From NCBI GenBank assembly GCA_002428365.1, contig DIVW01000011.1, positions 80,903 to 144,902 on the forward strand: DNA of 64,000 nucleotides, given 5' to 3'. The notes beneath the pieces are model-generated. The model did no database searches. It saw only the letters and a list, made by a program, of their open reading frames with translations, and was not told the origin of the DNA. Origin of the DNA: Propionibacteriaceae bacterium UBA6122. Its GTDB lineage: Bacteria > Actinomycetota > Actinomycetes > Propionibacteriales > Propionibacteriaceae. A program made the translations under genes and the position numbers. Below, in pieces: positions 8,707 to 16,389 of this stretch; positions within the stretch are counted from its first letter, which is position 1, and every line of letters starts with the position of its first letter.

Positions 8707-8936
8707 TGGCCGGTCTCGAACTGGCCAGCACTCCAGGCGACCAGCGGATCGAGGTCGTCGGCAGCACCGACGCGACCCAGGGTGGCGGCGTCGGTCTCGC
8801 CGGCCTGCCGCCGCATCTCCCGCTCGAGGGCAGCAGAGACCACAGCGGCCCTGCTCGGCGCTCGGCCTTCGGTCACTACGCGATCAAGGAAGGCCACCAA
8901 CTCATCGGCCAGCCGGACCGCAATCTGCGTACTCAT
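8703..8936 (-). CDS. mazE: MazE-like ribbon-helix-helix antitoxin
   Basis: I start this at ATG 8936 (MSTQIAVRLADELVAFLD), because homologues usually begin just before that strand; 8948 and 8960 are upstream alternatives. Residues 1-45 look like a ribbon-helix-helix DNA-binding domain with APSRAAVVSAALEREMRR. The acidic, Trp-containing tail (DDLDPLVAWSAGQFE) would thread through the MazF active site. It directly precedes the toxin with a 4-nt overlap. Confidence 0.8.
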   Translation of the reverse strand: MSTQIAVRLADELVAFLDRVVTEGRAPSRAAVVSAALEREMRRQAGETDAATLGRVGAADDLDPLVAWSAGQFETGQ

Positions 8937-8956
8937 GTCAGTCAGCATACCGATAC

Positions 8957-8975
8957 GCATCCCGCACTGGGATGC
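8957..8975. promoter_or_regulatory. Perfect inverted repeat before mazEF
   Basis: GCATCCC-GCACT-GGGATGC lies 21 bp upstream of the mazE start and just past the stop of the prepilin peptidase gene. Its position suits an autoregulatory MazE operator; it could equally be a small stem-loop closing the upstream transcript. Confidence 0.45.
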
Positions 8976-8976
8976 A

Positions 8977-9633
8977 CTAGGGAGCCAGAGTGGCGGCGAC
9001 TAGCGCGAGCGGTGCCCCCAGCAACATGGACGGCCCGTAGGGGAACGCCCGGCGTCCGCGCAGACGAACCGCGATCGCCCAAACCGCTCCGACCACCGAG
9101 CCGGCCAAGAAGCACCAGAAGGCCACCTGCGGGCTGGTGGCGCCAGTAGCCACCCCGAGTAGCCCGGCGAGCCGGACGTCGCCGAAGCCCAGTTGGCCGC
9201 CGCTGAGTCGCCACACCAACCAGTAGAGCGCGGTGGCGCCGAGCCCAACCCCAGCGGCCCAGGCCAGCGGCGTCCAATCCCAACGCCACCAGGCGCTGAG
9301 CACCGCACCGCCAGCGACCAGGGCCAAGGCTAGGTAGTGCAGACGCAGCGGCAGGAAGGTGGTGCGGGCATCGATCAATGCCAGCAAAGTGCCCAAGCCG
9401 GACAGTGGGGCCCAGATCGGCCACAGCGCCGGCGCAGTCAGCCCGAGGGTGAGCCAGCCGAAGCCGAAGGACAGGGCGAAGACCGCCACCCGAAACCGGG
9501 TTGAATCCAGTTCGGTGAAGCGCAACTCTGGCTCTTCTTCAGGAGCGGGTAGCTGGCGCAGTAGCCAGCCGCTGCTCAGCGCGCAGCACAGCGCGATCAG
9601 GGCAGCGAGGACCGGGGCGGGCACGTCGGGCAC
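8977..9633 (-). CDS. Prepilin peptidase (A24 family, short form)
   Basis: The 218-residue polytopic membrane protein carries both catalytic aspartate motifs of type IV prepilin peptidases: ALIDARTTFLPLR (after the second helix) and GQLGFGDVRLAGLLG (GxGDxxL). It lacks the cysteine-rich N-terminal methylase domain, as actinobacterial TadV/CpaA-like forms do. It would cleave leader peptides from Flp or type IV pilins, but no pilus genes are in the window, so its substrates lie elsewhere. Confidence 0.85.
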   Translation of the reverse strand: MPDVPAPVLAALIALCCALSSGWLLRQLPAPEEEPELRFTELDSTRFRVAVFALSFGFGWLTLGLTAPALWPIWAPLSGLGTLLALIDARTTFLPLRLHYLALALVAGGAVLSAWWRWDWTPLAWAAGVGLGATALYWLVWRLSGGQLGFGDVRLAGLLGVATGATSPQVAFWCFLAGSVVGAVWAIAVRLRGRRAFPYGPSMLLGAPLALVAATLAP

Positions 9634-9654
9634 TCTAGCGGCGGGTCGCGGACG

Positions 9655-10086
9655 TCAGCCGGCGTACTGCACCCTGGCCGAGCTGGCCAGTAGCGCGGTC
9701 AACTCGGTGCAGGCGGTGGTCTCCAAGGTGGCCATCAACTCCGGCTCGGTGAGCCGGCAATACCGGGCCAAAGCTGGGGCCGAGCAGCCTGCGGCCAACA
9801 ACTCACGCAGATCGCGCCGGGTCTGATCTGAAGGCACCAGGGTGCGCCCGAGTTCAGCCAGGGTGGCGTCGCTCAACCCGATCAGCCGAACCGCCGATGC
9901 CCGCGGCAGTTTGGGCAGCCGACGCCCTCGCTCGATGAAGAGCAGCCTTCGGACCAGGCGGGTGGAGACCCCGGCTTTGAGAGCCATCACCGGCCAAGGC
10001 AGGCCGGTGAGGTCGAGCAGGAGACGTAGGTGAGCGCGAAAGGGTGCCGCGGGCACCCAGCTGTGATCGATGGTTTGAGCTGTCAC
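9655..10086 (-). CDS. Hypothetical helical protein, possibly HTH
   Basis: GTG 10086 starts a 143-residue all-helical, arginine-rich protein. VSTRLVRRLLFIERGRRLPK reads like a recognition helix and wing, and ELLAAGCSAPALARYCRLTE is a second helix-turn-helix-like stretch. It has no membrane segment. DNA binding is plausible from helix spacing and charge but I do not recognise the family. It is separated from the sunset-domain gene upstream by a strong terminator. Confidence 0.55.
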   Translation of the reverse strand: MTAQTIDHSWVPAAPFRAHLRLLLDLTGLPWPVMALKAGVSTRLVRRLLFIERGRRLPKLPRASAVRLIGLSDATLAELGRTLVPSDQTRRDLRELLAAGCSAPALARYCRLTEPELMATLETTACTELTALLASSARVQYAG

Positions 10087-10100
10087 ACCCTAGAAGGTCG

Positions 10101-10130
10101 AAAAAAGGGCGCCGGTGTGAGCCGGCGCCC
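10101..10130 (-). terminator. Rho-independent terminator after sunset-domain gene
   Basis: A 9-bp perfect stem (GGGCGCCGG with CCGGCGCCC) is followed, reading the minus strand, by a run of six U residues (A6 at 10101-10106 on the plus strand). This is the clearest intrinsic terminator in the window and ends the transcript of the 298-aa gene. Confidence 0.85.
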
Positions 10131-10160
10131 CTGTTTCTCAGAATTTTTTAAGACAAACCG

Positions 10161-11057
10161 TCAGCGCTGAGCCTTCACGAAGCCAGCAGCCTGGGCGGCC
10201 TCTTCACTCTCGAACCAGACCTCGGCGCTGGTGCGCTCATAGGACGCGCTGCCAGGGACGTGGTACTTCTTCGAGCGGTCATTGCCTTTAATCAGGTAGT
10301 CAGCCGGTGGTTCATCGCCGATATAGGAGCCCTCGCCGTAGGGGCTATCGGCTAAAGGGTCGGCATCGTCCCCGTCCGCAGTCGGTACGCCCATGGCGCC
10401 GTCCAGATCGGTGGGGACCTCTTCGGTGATTTCGGAGTCGGAGTCGACCTCTTCGACTTCCTCGTCCCAATCCTCGGCCACCGGATCAGCGACGTAAGCG
10501 TTATCGCGGGGGGTGTAGGTCTCCCAGCCCGAGGACGGGTCGGCGAGCAGCTTCTTTACTGCGATCGCGACCCCGCCGAGGATGGCGCCAGCCAGCATGA
10601 TCTTGCCGAAGGTCTTCCAACCGGAGTGCTTCTTCTTGCCGGAGGCCTTGTCGAGTTGCTTGGCCAGCGCCGCTGAGGCTGCGGCCACCCTCAGCTCGTG
10701 GGCCAGCGGTTGGCTGGCCAGGTGGCGAAGCTGATCGGCCAGGCTGGGTAGAAGTTCTTCCTGCACCTTCTCGCGGGCGAAGTCAACCGTCGGCGGAATG
10801 CGCTCCAGCACGTCGTTAACTGCCGGGTAGACCTTGTCGATCGCATCATCGATTGCCGGATGCACCTTCTCGAAGGTGTCAGCGGCGAACCGGGCGCCGC
10901 GAATGGAGGCGTCCTTGAAGGCCGGACGTACCCGGGAGTAGGTGTGATCTGCGAACTCGCCGCCTTCGCGCAAGGCCTGCTCGAGGTAGGGAGACAGCCG
11001 GTCGATGGCGACCTGGGTGCCATCTTCGACCGCATTGAGCAGCTTCTTGGTGTTCAC
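10161..11057 (-). CDS. Actinobacterial protein with C-terminal sunset domain
   Basis: The 298-residue protein has a long amphipathic N-terminal half with repeated KVHPAIDDAIDKVYPAVNDV-like helices. A single membrane segment follows near residues 150-168 (IMLAGAILGGVAIAVKKLL), then an acidic linker. The C-terminus, YLIKGNDRSKKYHVPGSASY, is the small 'sunset' domain, otherwise often found at the end of actinobacterial ribosomal protein L17 and some envelope proteins. Function unknown; the layout suggests a membrane-anchored scaffold. Confidence 0.7.
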   Translation of the reverse strand: MNTKKLLNAVEDGTQVAIDRLSPYLEQALREGGEFADHTYSRVRPAFKDASIRGARFAADTFEKVHPAIDDAIDKVYPAVNDVLERIPPTVDFAREKVQEELLPSLADQLRHLASQPLAHELRVAAASAALAKQLDKASGKKKHSGWKTFGKIMLAGAILGGVAIAVKKLLADPSSGWETYTPRDNAYVADPVAEDWDEEVEEVDSDSEITEEVPTDLDGAMGVPTADGDDADPLADSPYGEGSYIGDEPPADYLIKGNDRSKKYHVPGSASYERTSAEVWFESEEAAQAAGFVKAQR

Positions 11058-11167
11058 TGAACCTCCGTTGGTCGATCGGTCTGGTTGTTGGAATCCACCG
11101 TACCCGGAGCGACCCGGCTATACACACCATCTGTAAGGATGGGTGCGCACCAAGAAAGGACGACCAG

Positions 11168-11686
11168 ATGACTCAGACTGCAATTCTGCACACCAATTAC
11201 GGTGACATCTCGATCACGCTGTATCCCGAGCAGGCACCGAAGACGGTGGCCAACTTCGTCGGCCTGGCCACTGGTACCAAGGAGTACCTCGACCCCAAGA
11301 CCGGCTCCATGACCACCGGCAACTTCTACGACGGGTTGACCTTCCACCGGGTTATCGACGGCTTCATGCTCCAGGGCGGCTGCCCGTTGGGCACTGGCAC
11401 TGGCGGTCCCGGCTACCAGTTCGGCGATGAGTTTCACCCCGACCTGCACTTCAACCGTCCCTACCTGTTGGCCATGGCCAACGCTGGGCCCGGTACCAAC
11501 GGCTCCCAGTTCTTCATCACCCTCGCTCCGACCCGGTGGCTGGACCGCAAGCACACCATCTTCGGTGAGGTCGCTGATGAGAACTCGATGGGGATCGTGG
11601 ACCGGATCGGCCTACTGCCTACCGGACGCAATGACCGTCCAGTCGAGCCAGTGGTGATCAACAGCCTCGAAATCGTCGAGTCCTGA
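11168..11686 (+). CDS. ppiB: Peptidyl-prolyl cis-trans isomerase (cyclophilin)
   Basis: The 172-residue cytoplasmic cyclophilin has no signal peptide. Catalytic-site motifs are visible: FHRVIDGFMLQGGCPLGTGT (the FHRxxxxFxxQgG signature with the catalytic Arg), MANAGPGTNGSQFFIT and WLDRKHTIFGEV. It accelerates prolyl isomerisation during folding. It has an AAAGGA ribosome-binding site and its own 110-bp upstream gap, divergent from the sunset-domain gene. Confidence 0.95.
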   Translation: MTQTAILHTNYGDISITLYPEQAPKTVANFVGLATGTKEYLDPKTGSMTTGNFYDGLTFHRVIDGFMLQGGCPLGTGTGGPGYQFGDEFHPDLHFNRPYLLAMANAGPGTNGSQFFITLAPTRWLDRKHTIFGEVADENSMGIVDRIGLLPTGRNDRPVEPVVINSLEIVES

Positions 11687-11707
11687 CCTGACCCTCCGGA
11701 CGCACTC

Positions 11708-11767
11708 TGCGCCCCTTGAGTGGCTTTGCGCGTGCTGTAGCGGGCGCAAAGCTGCCTAAGGGGCGCA
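11708..11767. repeat. 60-bp nested palindrome, copy A
   Basis: Outer arms TGCGCCCCTT/AAGGGGCGCA pair perfectly and enclose a second perfect stem, GCTTTGCGC/GCGCAAAGC, around a small inner hairpin. A homologous 60-bp element sits at 31861-31920. Both lie between convergent genes, here ppiB and the Lrp-domain gene, so bidirectional termination is a natural role. Confidence 0.8.
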
Positions 11768-11783
11768 AGGCGGTTATAGGGGC

Positions 11784-12059
11784 TCAGTCGCCGATGGCGA
11801 AAGCGGCTTCCAGGTCGTGGGTGGAGTAGGCGCGGAAGGCTACGTGGGTCTCGGTGTCGGAAACGCCAGGCACCTTGTTCACCTGCTCGGTGACCACAGC
11901 GGCGACAGCATCGATGGAGCGAACCCGCACCAGAGCGATCAAATCGATCTTGCCGGTGACTGAATAAACCTCAGAGACCCCTTCGATGTCGGCCAACTGC
12001 TGGGCCACCTCGGGGATTCGATCTACATCGGCCTTGACGAACACAATCGCGGTGATCAT
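11784..12059 (-). CDS. Stand-alone Lrp/AsnC ligand-binding (RAM) domain protein
   Basis: ATG 12059 gives 91 residues comprising only the RAM/Lrp effector domain: an ITAIVFVKAD strand, EVAQQLADIEGVSEVYSVTG, DLIALVRVRSIDAVAAVV and GVSDTETHVAF. There is no helix-turn-helix. Such single-domain proteins form rings and may bind amino acids or modulate full-length Lrp regulators by mixing. The gene is immediately downstream of the exonuclease/UvrC-like gene (10-bp gap), so probably in the same transcript. Confidence 0.8.
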   Translation of the reverse strand: MITAIVFVKADVDRIPEVAQQLADIEGVSEVYSVTGKIDLIALVRVRSIDAVAAVVTEQVNKVPGVSDTETHVAFRAYSTHDLEAAFAIGD

Positions 12060-12069
12060 GGCGCTGATC

Positions 12070-13824
12070 CTATTCCGCTGCCGCCACCTGTACCCGGAGC
12101 TGGGACGATGCGGCCGGTCCGATACCGACCGGCCAACACCAGTCGCCCTCAATCTCGATCAGGCGCACCCCGGGACGTTCCAGCCAATCGGCGATCCGCT
12201 CGGTCTCCTCCACGATCGCGGCTGGCTGGGGGCCGGGCGGGGGGCTGACCCAATCGGCGCCGGCGATTGCATCGCGGGCCACCTGTTGCGGGGTGTCGCC
12301 GGGTTTGGCCAGCGCGGCCGCGGCCAGCCGTCCGTAGCGAATGACGTGTACCTCCCAACAGCCCTCAACCCGGTAGGCGGCGACGATCTGCGCGCAGGAG
12401 GCCAAGCTGGCCAGCCGGTGATGCCGGGCGGCGGTTCGGGTGCAGGCCTCTAGTCGGGCGGTGAGGGCGGCGGCCTCTTCAAAACGCTGCGCCCGGACCA
12501 ACTGGTTTAGTCGCGGCTCAGCGGCCCGCAATAGCGGCTTGACGTCGACCGACAAGGCATTGCGCACGCTAGCAACCGTCGGGGCGTAGTCGTCGGGGGT
12601 CACCGCAAGTTGGCAGGGGGCGGCGCATCGGCCCATTTCGGCCAGGGCGCAGGCTGGTGATGCCCTCTTGGCCGACAGCCGAGCAGTGCATTGGCGCAGG
12701 CCGAACGCGTCGTAGAGCGCCAGCATCACTTCCTCGCCGCTAGCTCGGCGTCGAAATGGCCCGAAGTAGAAGGCGCCATCGGTGCTGATCTGGCGTACCA
12801 GTGACAGCCGCGGGTACGCCTCCTGGGTGAGTTTGAGCCAAAGTTGGCGTTCGGGGAACTTCGAGCGCCGGTTGTACCTGGGGGAGTGGGCGGCGATCAG
12901 GCGCAACTCAAGCACTTCGGCTTCCAAGGGGGTGCGGCAGACCACCGTTTCAACGGCGGTGGCGATTCGCACCATCTCGTCCATCCGGGGACGGGTCTCA
13001 GCTGCGGTGAAGTAGCTGGCCACGCGCTTGCGCAGGTTCTGGCTCTTGCCCACATACAGCACCTGGCGCCGGGGGCTGCCGTCCGCGCCGGCCAGCTCGG
13101 CGATGAACTGGTAGATGCCTGGCGCTGAGGGCACATCCTTGGCCAGGGTGCGCTTGGCTCGACGTTGCGGGGAGACTCGGCGGAGGAACTCCAGCAGGTC
13201 CTCCAGGGTGTCGGCCCCCAGATTGCCCACCCGCTCCAGCAGGCCGTGCAAAACGTCCACCGTGGCCCGCGCATCGTCGAGGGCTCGGTGGTTGGGGGTC
13301 ACTTGGGTGCGGAAGTGGGCGGCCAAGGTCGACAGCTTCACATTCGGCACCTCGTCGCGCAGCAGCACCTGGCGTGCCAGCGCGACGGTGTCGATCACGT
13401 CCGGATTGGGCCAGGCGTAGTCGTGCCGGGCGCAGGCGCGTTTCAGGAAGCCGACGTCGAAGCGGGCGTTGTGGGCCACCAGCACCGAACCGGCCGCGAA
13501 CTCCAGGAAGCCGGGCAGCACCTGGGGCAGTTTGGGGGCGCTGGCCACGAGCTGGTCAGTGATGCCGGTGAGCACCGAAATCAGCGGCGGAATGTGCACA
13601 TTCGGATTGACCAGGGTTTGGAACTCCCCGAGCACCTGCCCGCCGCACACCTTCACCGCGCCGAACTCGGTGATGGTGTCGTCTTCGGCACTACCGGTGG
13701 TCTCCAAGTCAACCACGCAGAACGTCACCTGTGCCAGTGGACGGCCGAGGTCTTCAAAGCTGGGTTGGAAGACGGCGCTACTGCTCACCTTCCTGACGCT
13801 AGCTACCGCCTCTGACAAAGCCAC
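12070..13824 (-). CDS. DEDDh exonuclease / GIY-YIG / UvrC-like fusion protein
   Basis: Residues ~30-195 form a DnaQ-type 3'-5' exonuclease (VVDLETTG, HNARFDVGFLKRA, HRALDDARATVDV). A GIY-YIG nuclease follows (GIYQFIAELAG ... VLYVGKSQNLRKRV), then a UvrC-like region with four cysteines spaced C-x12-C-x7-C-x3-C near residues 370-400, close to the Fe-S cluster spacing of UvrC. It lacks the UvrC C-terminal RNase H and HhH part. Probably a DNA repair nuclease resembling Cho. Start: GTG 13824 lies one base after the upstream stop; GTG 13788 and ATG 13860 are alternatives. Confidence 0.82.
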   Translation of the reverse strand: MALSEAVASVRKVSSSAVFQPSFEDLGRPLAQVTFCVVDLETTGSAEDDTITEFGAVKVCGGQVLGEFQTLVNPNVHIPPLISVLTGITDQLVASAPKLPQVLPGFLEFAAGSVLVAHNARFDVGFLKRACARHDYAWPNPDVIDTVALARQVLLRDEVPNVKLSTLAAHFRTQVTPNHRALDDARATVDVLHGLLERVGNLGADTLEDLLEFLRRVSPQRRAKRTLAKDVPSAPGIYQFIAELAGADGSPRRQVLYVGKSQNLRKRVASYFTAAETRPRMDEMVRIATAVETVVCRTPLEAEVLELRLIAAHSPRYNRRSKFPERQLWLKLTQEAYPRLSLVRQISTDGAFYFGPFRRRASGEEVMLALYDAFGLRQCTARLSAKRASPACALAEMGRCAAPCQLAVTPDDYAPTVASVRNALSVDVKPLLRAAEPRLNQLVRAQRFEEAAALTARLEACTRTAARHHRLASLASCAQIVAAYRVEGCWEVHVIRYGRLAAAALAKPGDTPQQVARDAIAGADWVSPPPGPQPAAIVEETERIADWLERPGVRLIEIEGDWCWPVGIGPAASSQLRVQVAAAE

Positions 13825-13825
13825 T

Positions 13826-14923
13826 TCAGCACCCGGGGTTGCCCAGCAGCCAGAGTCCATCGCCGCTAATCGCGTACAGGGCGCGCTGGGTGGCAGCCAG
13901 CGCGGTGATTCGGCCAGGGCTGGGTAGCTGGCGCCACCCAGTGGCGCAGCCGATGTGGACGTCGGTGGTCGCGGAGTTGGTGGCCACGACCGGGCGTCCG
14001 TCCACCAATGCGATCAAAGCCAGTGGATCGGCTCCAACTGGCAGCTCACCTGGCAGGACGACTCCGACGCCAGCCTGGGGCTGGCCGCCGGGGAGCAATT
14101 GCACTTCCCAGACCACCGGGTGGCCACCCACCCAGCCAGCAACCCAGCATTGGCCGTCCGCTGAGCAAGCCACCGACGTGGCGCGGGACAGCCCAGCCCC
14201 GGAAAGGTCAGCGGGGATCGCCAGTGTCAGTTGTCGCCAGTCCCCAGCCGGTCCGCCCACCCACAGAGTGGGACGTTGCGTCAGCCCGTTGGCCAGTCCG
14301 AGTTCATCGCCGACGATTATCAGGCTGGCCGACGACACGGCAAAGGCAGTGAAGCCGAGCACTCGATCGGCGTTGGAGGTGAGGGCTGCTGGCGAAGTAG
14401 CCGGAGCCGACCACGAGTTCCGGTTGCGGGTGTAGAGCACTGCCCGAGTACCCGCGCTGATGGTACGGGTGCCGATGATCACCGGCTGGCCGTCGAGCAC
14501 CGCGGTGCCGAGAAGCGGCCCGGCATCGTGGCCGCCGAAGGTGAAGAACCCCTGGGGTCGGTTGGTCAGTTGGCCCGTGGCCAGAGATCCGTCCCAGACG
14601 GTCAGGCGGGGATTGGCATGCGCGCCGCCAATATCAGTGCCAATCGCGGTGATGCTGTCGCCAGCGAGGGTGATCGCCATCAGTTCGGCTGTTTCGGCGT
14701 AAGGCTCGTTGGCTTTGAGGTTGAACGGCTGCCCGAGTTGGTTGGCGACGACTTCGCGCACTGCGGGGGCATCGGCTGCTGAGCCAGCTACAAGCACTCG
14801 GTCGCCGTTGGCGGCCAGCGCCACTGGATGGAGCGCCCCGGTTGGTAGCGGCACCCATCCTGGCGGCTGTGCGCAGCCAATCAGCCCTAGGGCGCAAACC
14901 AGGATGATGATCAGGCGCCTCAT
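13826..14923 (-). CDS. Secreted lipoprotein, beta-propeller-like
   Basis: The 365-residue protein starts with a lipoprotein signal (MRRLIIILVCALGLIGC; lipobox LIGC, Cys17). The mature part is beta-rich and made of repeating strands with Trp/Gly turns (ITAIGTDIGG, GRPVVATNSATT, ALYAISGDGLWLLG), consistent with a propeller fold. No catalytic motif is visible. It is transcribed just before the exonuclease gene. Substrate or partner unknown. Confidence 0.75.
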   Translation of the reverse strand: MRRLIIILVCALGLIGCAQPPGWVPLPTGALHPVALAANGDRVLVAGSAADAPAVREVVANQLGQPFNLKANEPYAETAELMAITLAGDSITAIGTDIGGAHANPRLTVWDGSLATGQLTNRPQGFFTFGGHDAGPLLGTAVLDGQPVIIGTRTISAGTRAVLYTRNRNSWSAPATSPAALTSNADRVLGFTAFAVSSASLIIVGDELGLANGLTQRPTLWVGGPAGDWRQLTLAIPADLSGAGLSRATSVACSADGQCWVAGWVGGHPVVWEVQLLPGGQPQAGVGVVLPGELPVGADPLALIALVDGRPVVATNSATTDVHIGCATGWRQLPSPGRITALAATQRALYAISGDGLWLLGNPGC

Positions 14924-15022
14924 GTCGGCAGCCTAGGTCCTTACCGGCATTGCAGCCGGCGGCACCGCCCTGGCGATTCCGCCGGAAACTGCACTGTCAG
15001 AGGCGAGTGTCAAGCTGAGGAC

Positions 15023-15211
15023 ATGGACATACTGCATGTCGATTGCGCGACTTGCCGGGCTCGCGGCCCGGCCTGTTCGGACTGTGTGATTTCGGTGCTC
15101 CTTGGACCGATGAGTGATGAGCTTCGCCTCGATGACCAGGAACAAGCAGCCCTAGCTGCAATGGCTGGTTCCGGTCTCTTACCCCCGCTGAGGTTGGTGG
15201 TCGGCCAGTAG
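15023..15211 (+). CDS. Small zinc-ribbon-like protein (62 aa)
   Basis: The protein begins MDILHVDCATCRARGPACSD; the cysteines at positions 8, 11, 18 and 21 give C-x2-C-x6-C-x2-C, a metal-binding knuckle. The remainder is acidic with a helix (ELRLDDQEQAALAAMA). It lies upstream of the NlpC/P60 gene, separated from it by a structured leader. I do not know its function. Confidence 0.6.
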   Translation: MDILHVDCATCRARGPACSDCVISVLLGPMSDELRLDDQEQAALAAMAGSGLLPPLRLVVGQ

Positions 15212-15229
15212 TCAGTCAGTCACTCTTTT

Positions 15230-15290
15230 GGGTGACACCCCTTGTGAGAGCCCTGATCGGTTGTCACCCGGACTAGGAGTTGCGTCCTAG
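15230..15290 (+). promoter_or_regulatory. Structured leader upstream of NlpC/P60 gene
   Basis: Two inverted repeats sit in the 146-bp gap: GGGTGAC (15230-15236) with GTCACCC (15263-15269), and CTAGGA-GTTGCG-TCCTAG (15273-15290). It does not match the c-di-AMP riboswitch seen before many actinobacterial cell-wall hydrolase genes. It may be a terminator for the small upstream gene or a regulator site. Confidence 0.4.
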
Positions 15291-15357
15291 CCAAGACTCG
15301 TTTAGGATTTTCTCAGTTTAGTTTAAGGGCCGGTTGGCCCACTACGAGGGGTCGTGG

Positions 15358-16389
15358 ATGAAGTTTAGGAGTGGACGCTTTGTCGCCACTGCGGCTGCTG
15401 CCGTGGTGGCCGCGCTGTTCCTTGGCCAGTCTCTCCCTGCCTCCGCTGCGCCCACTCCGGCACCGAAGCCAACTCCCACCACCGCTGCTGGTGCCAAGGA
15501 TCGGCTGAAGGATCTGGAGAAGCAGGCCAGCGAGATCGGCGAGCAGTACGACACCGTCTCCGACGCCCTCGACGAAGGCAAACAGCGACTCAAGGTGCTT
15601 CGCGCCGACATCGCGATTCAGCAGAAAAAGGTCGATCAACTCAGCGCTGCGGCGCAGACGATCGCGCTGGCGCAGTTCCGCAGCCGCGAATTCGACACGA
15701 CCATGCAGATCTTCACCTCCAGCGATCCCGACACGCTGCTCGATCGGCTCTCCACCGCCAACCGGGTGGACGAGACGATGAACAAGACCCTGTCGGAGCA
15801 GCAGGCGGCCCAGGCGAACCTGGCCGAGATGCAGCGCTCAGCTGAGGCTGAAGTCGACGCACTGGCCGACCAGGAGAAAGACCTCGCCGGTCTGAAGGAT
15901 CAGATCAACGCGAAGGTCAGCCAGGCCGAGGAGTTGTACAACTCCCTCACCGATGACGAGCGCGACGACGTGGATGCCGGCGACGGCAGCCCCGAGCCCT
16001 CTGATCCCGGTGATTACGCCGACGCAGACGCCCGCATCAAGAAAGCAATCGCCTACGCGCTGTCCAAGGTCCGCAACAGCCAGTACGTCTGGGGCGCTGA
16101 CGGACCCAACGGGTTCGACTGTTCAGGCCTGATGGTGGCGTCCTACCGGAAGGCCGGCATCTCACTGCCGCACTCCTCCCGCTCGCAGGCATCGCGTGGC
16201 AAGTCGGTCTCGAAGGGCAACCTGAAGCCCGGCGATCTGGTGTTCTTCTACCACCCGATTCACCATGTCGGCATGTACATCGGTGGCGGCAAGTTCGTCC
16301 ACGCCCGCAACACCCGGATCGACCTGGTCGTTCAGAGTCTGGCCAGCTACCCGGCTCCCTGGGCTGGTGCACGACGCATCATCGGCTGA
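15358..16389 (+). CDS. Secreted NlpC/P60 peptidoglycan endopeptidase
   Basis: ATG 15358 has GAGGGG seven bases upstream; an in-frame TTG at 15334 is less likely. The 343-residue product has a signal peptide (cleaved near ALFLGQSLPASA-A), a Pro-rich linker, a long coiled coil (~residues 45-205) and a C-terminal NlpC/P60 domain. Catalytic residues are visible: Cys in FDCSGLMVAS, His in HHVGMYIG and HAR. The layout is like RipA and related hydrolases that cut stem peptides during division. Confidence 0.9.
   Translation: MKFRSGRFVATAAAAVVAALFLGQSLPASAAPTPAPKPTPTTAAGAKDRLKDLEKQASEIGEQYDTVSDALDEGKQRLKVLRADIAIQQKKVDQLSAAAQTIALAQFRSREFDTTMQIFTSSDPDTLLDRLSTANRVDETMNKTLSEQQAAQANLAEMQRSAEAEVDALADQEKDLAGLKDQINAKVSQAEELYNSLTDDERDDVDAGDGSPEPSDPGDYADADARIKKAIAYALSKVRNSQYVWGADGPNGFDCSGLMVASYRKAGISLPHSSRSQASRGKSVSKGNLKPGDLVFFYHPIHHVGMYIGGGKFVHARNTRIDLVVQSLASYPAPWAGARRIIG

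Noticed and set aside
15212..15357. c-di-AMP (ydaO) riboswitch before the NlpC/P60 gene
   Set aside because: Expected from known biology, but the conserved sequence blocks are not present by eye.
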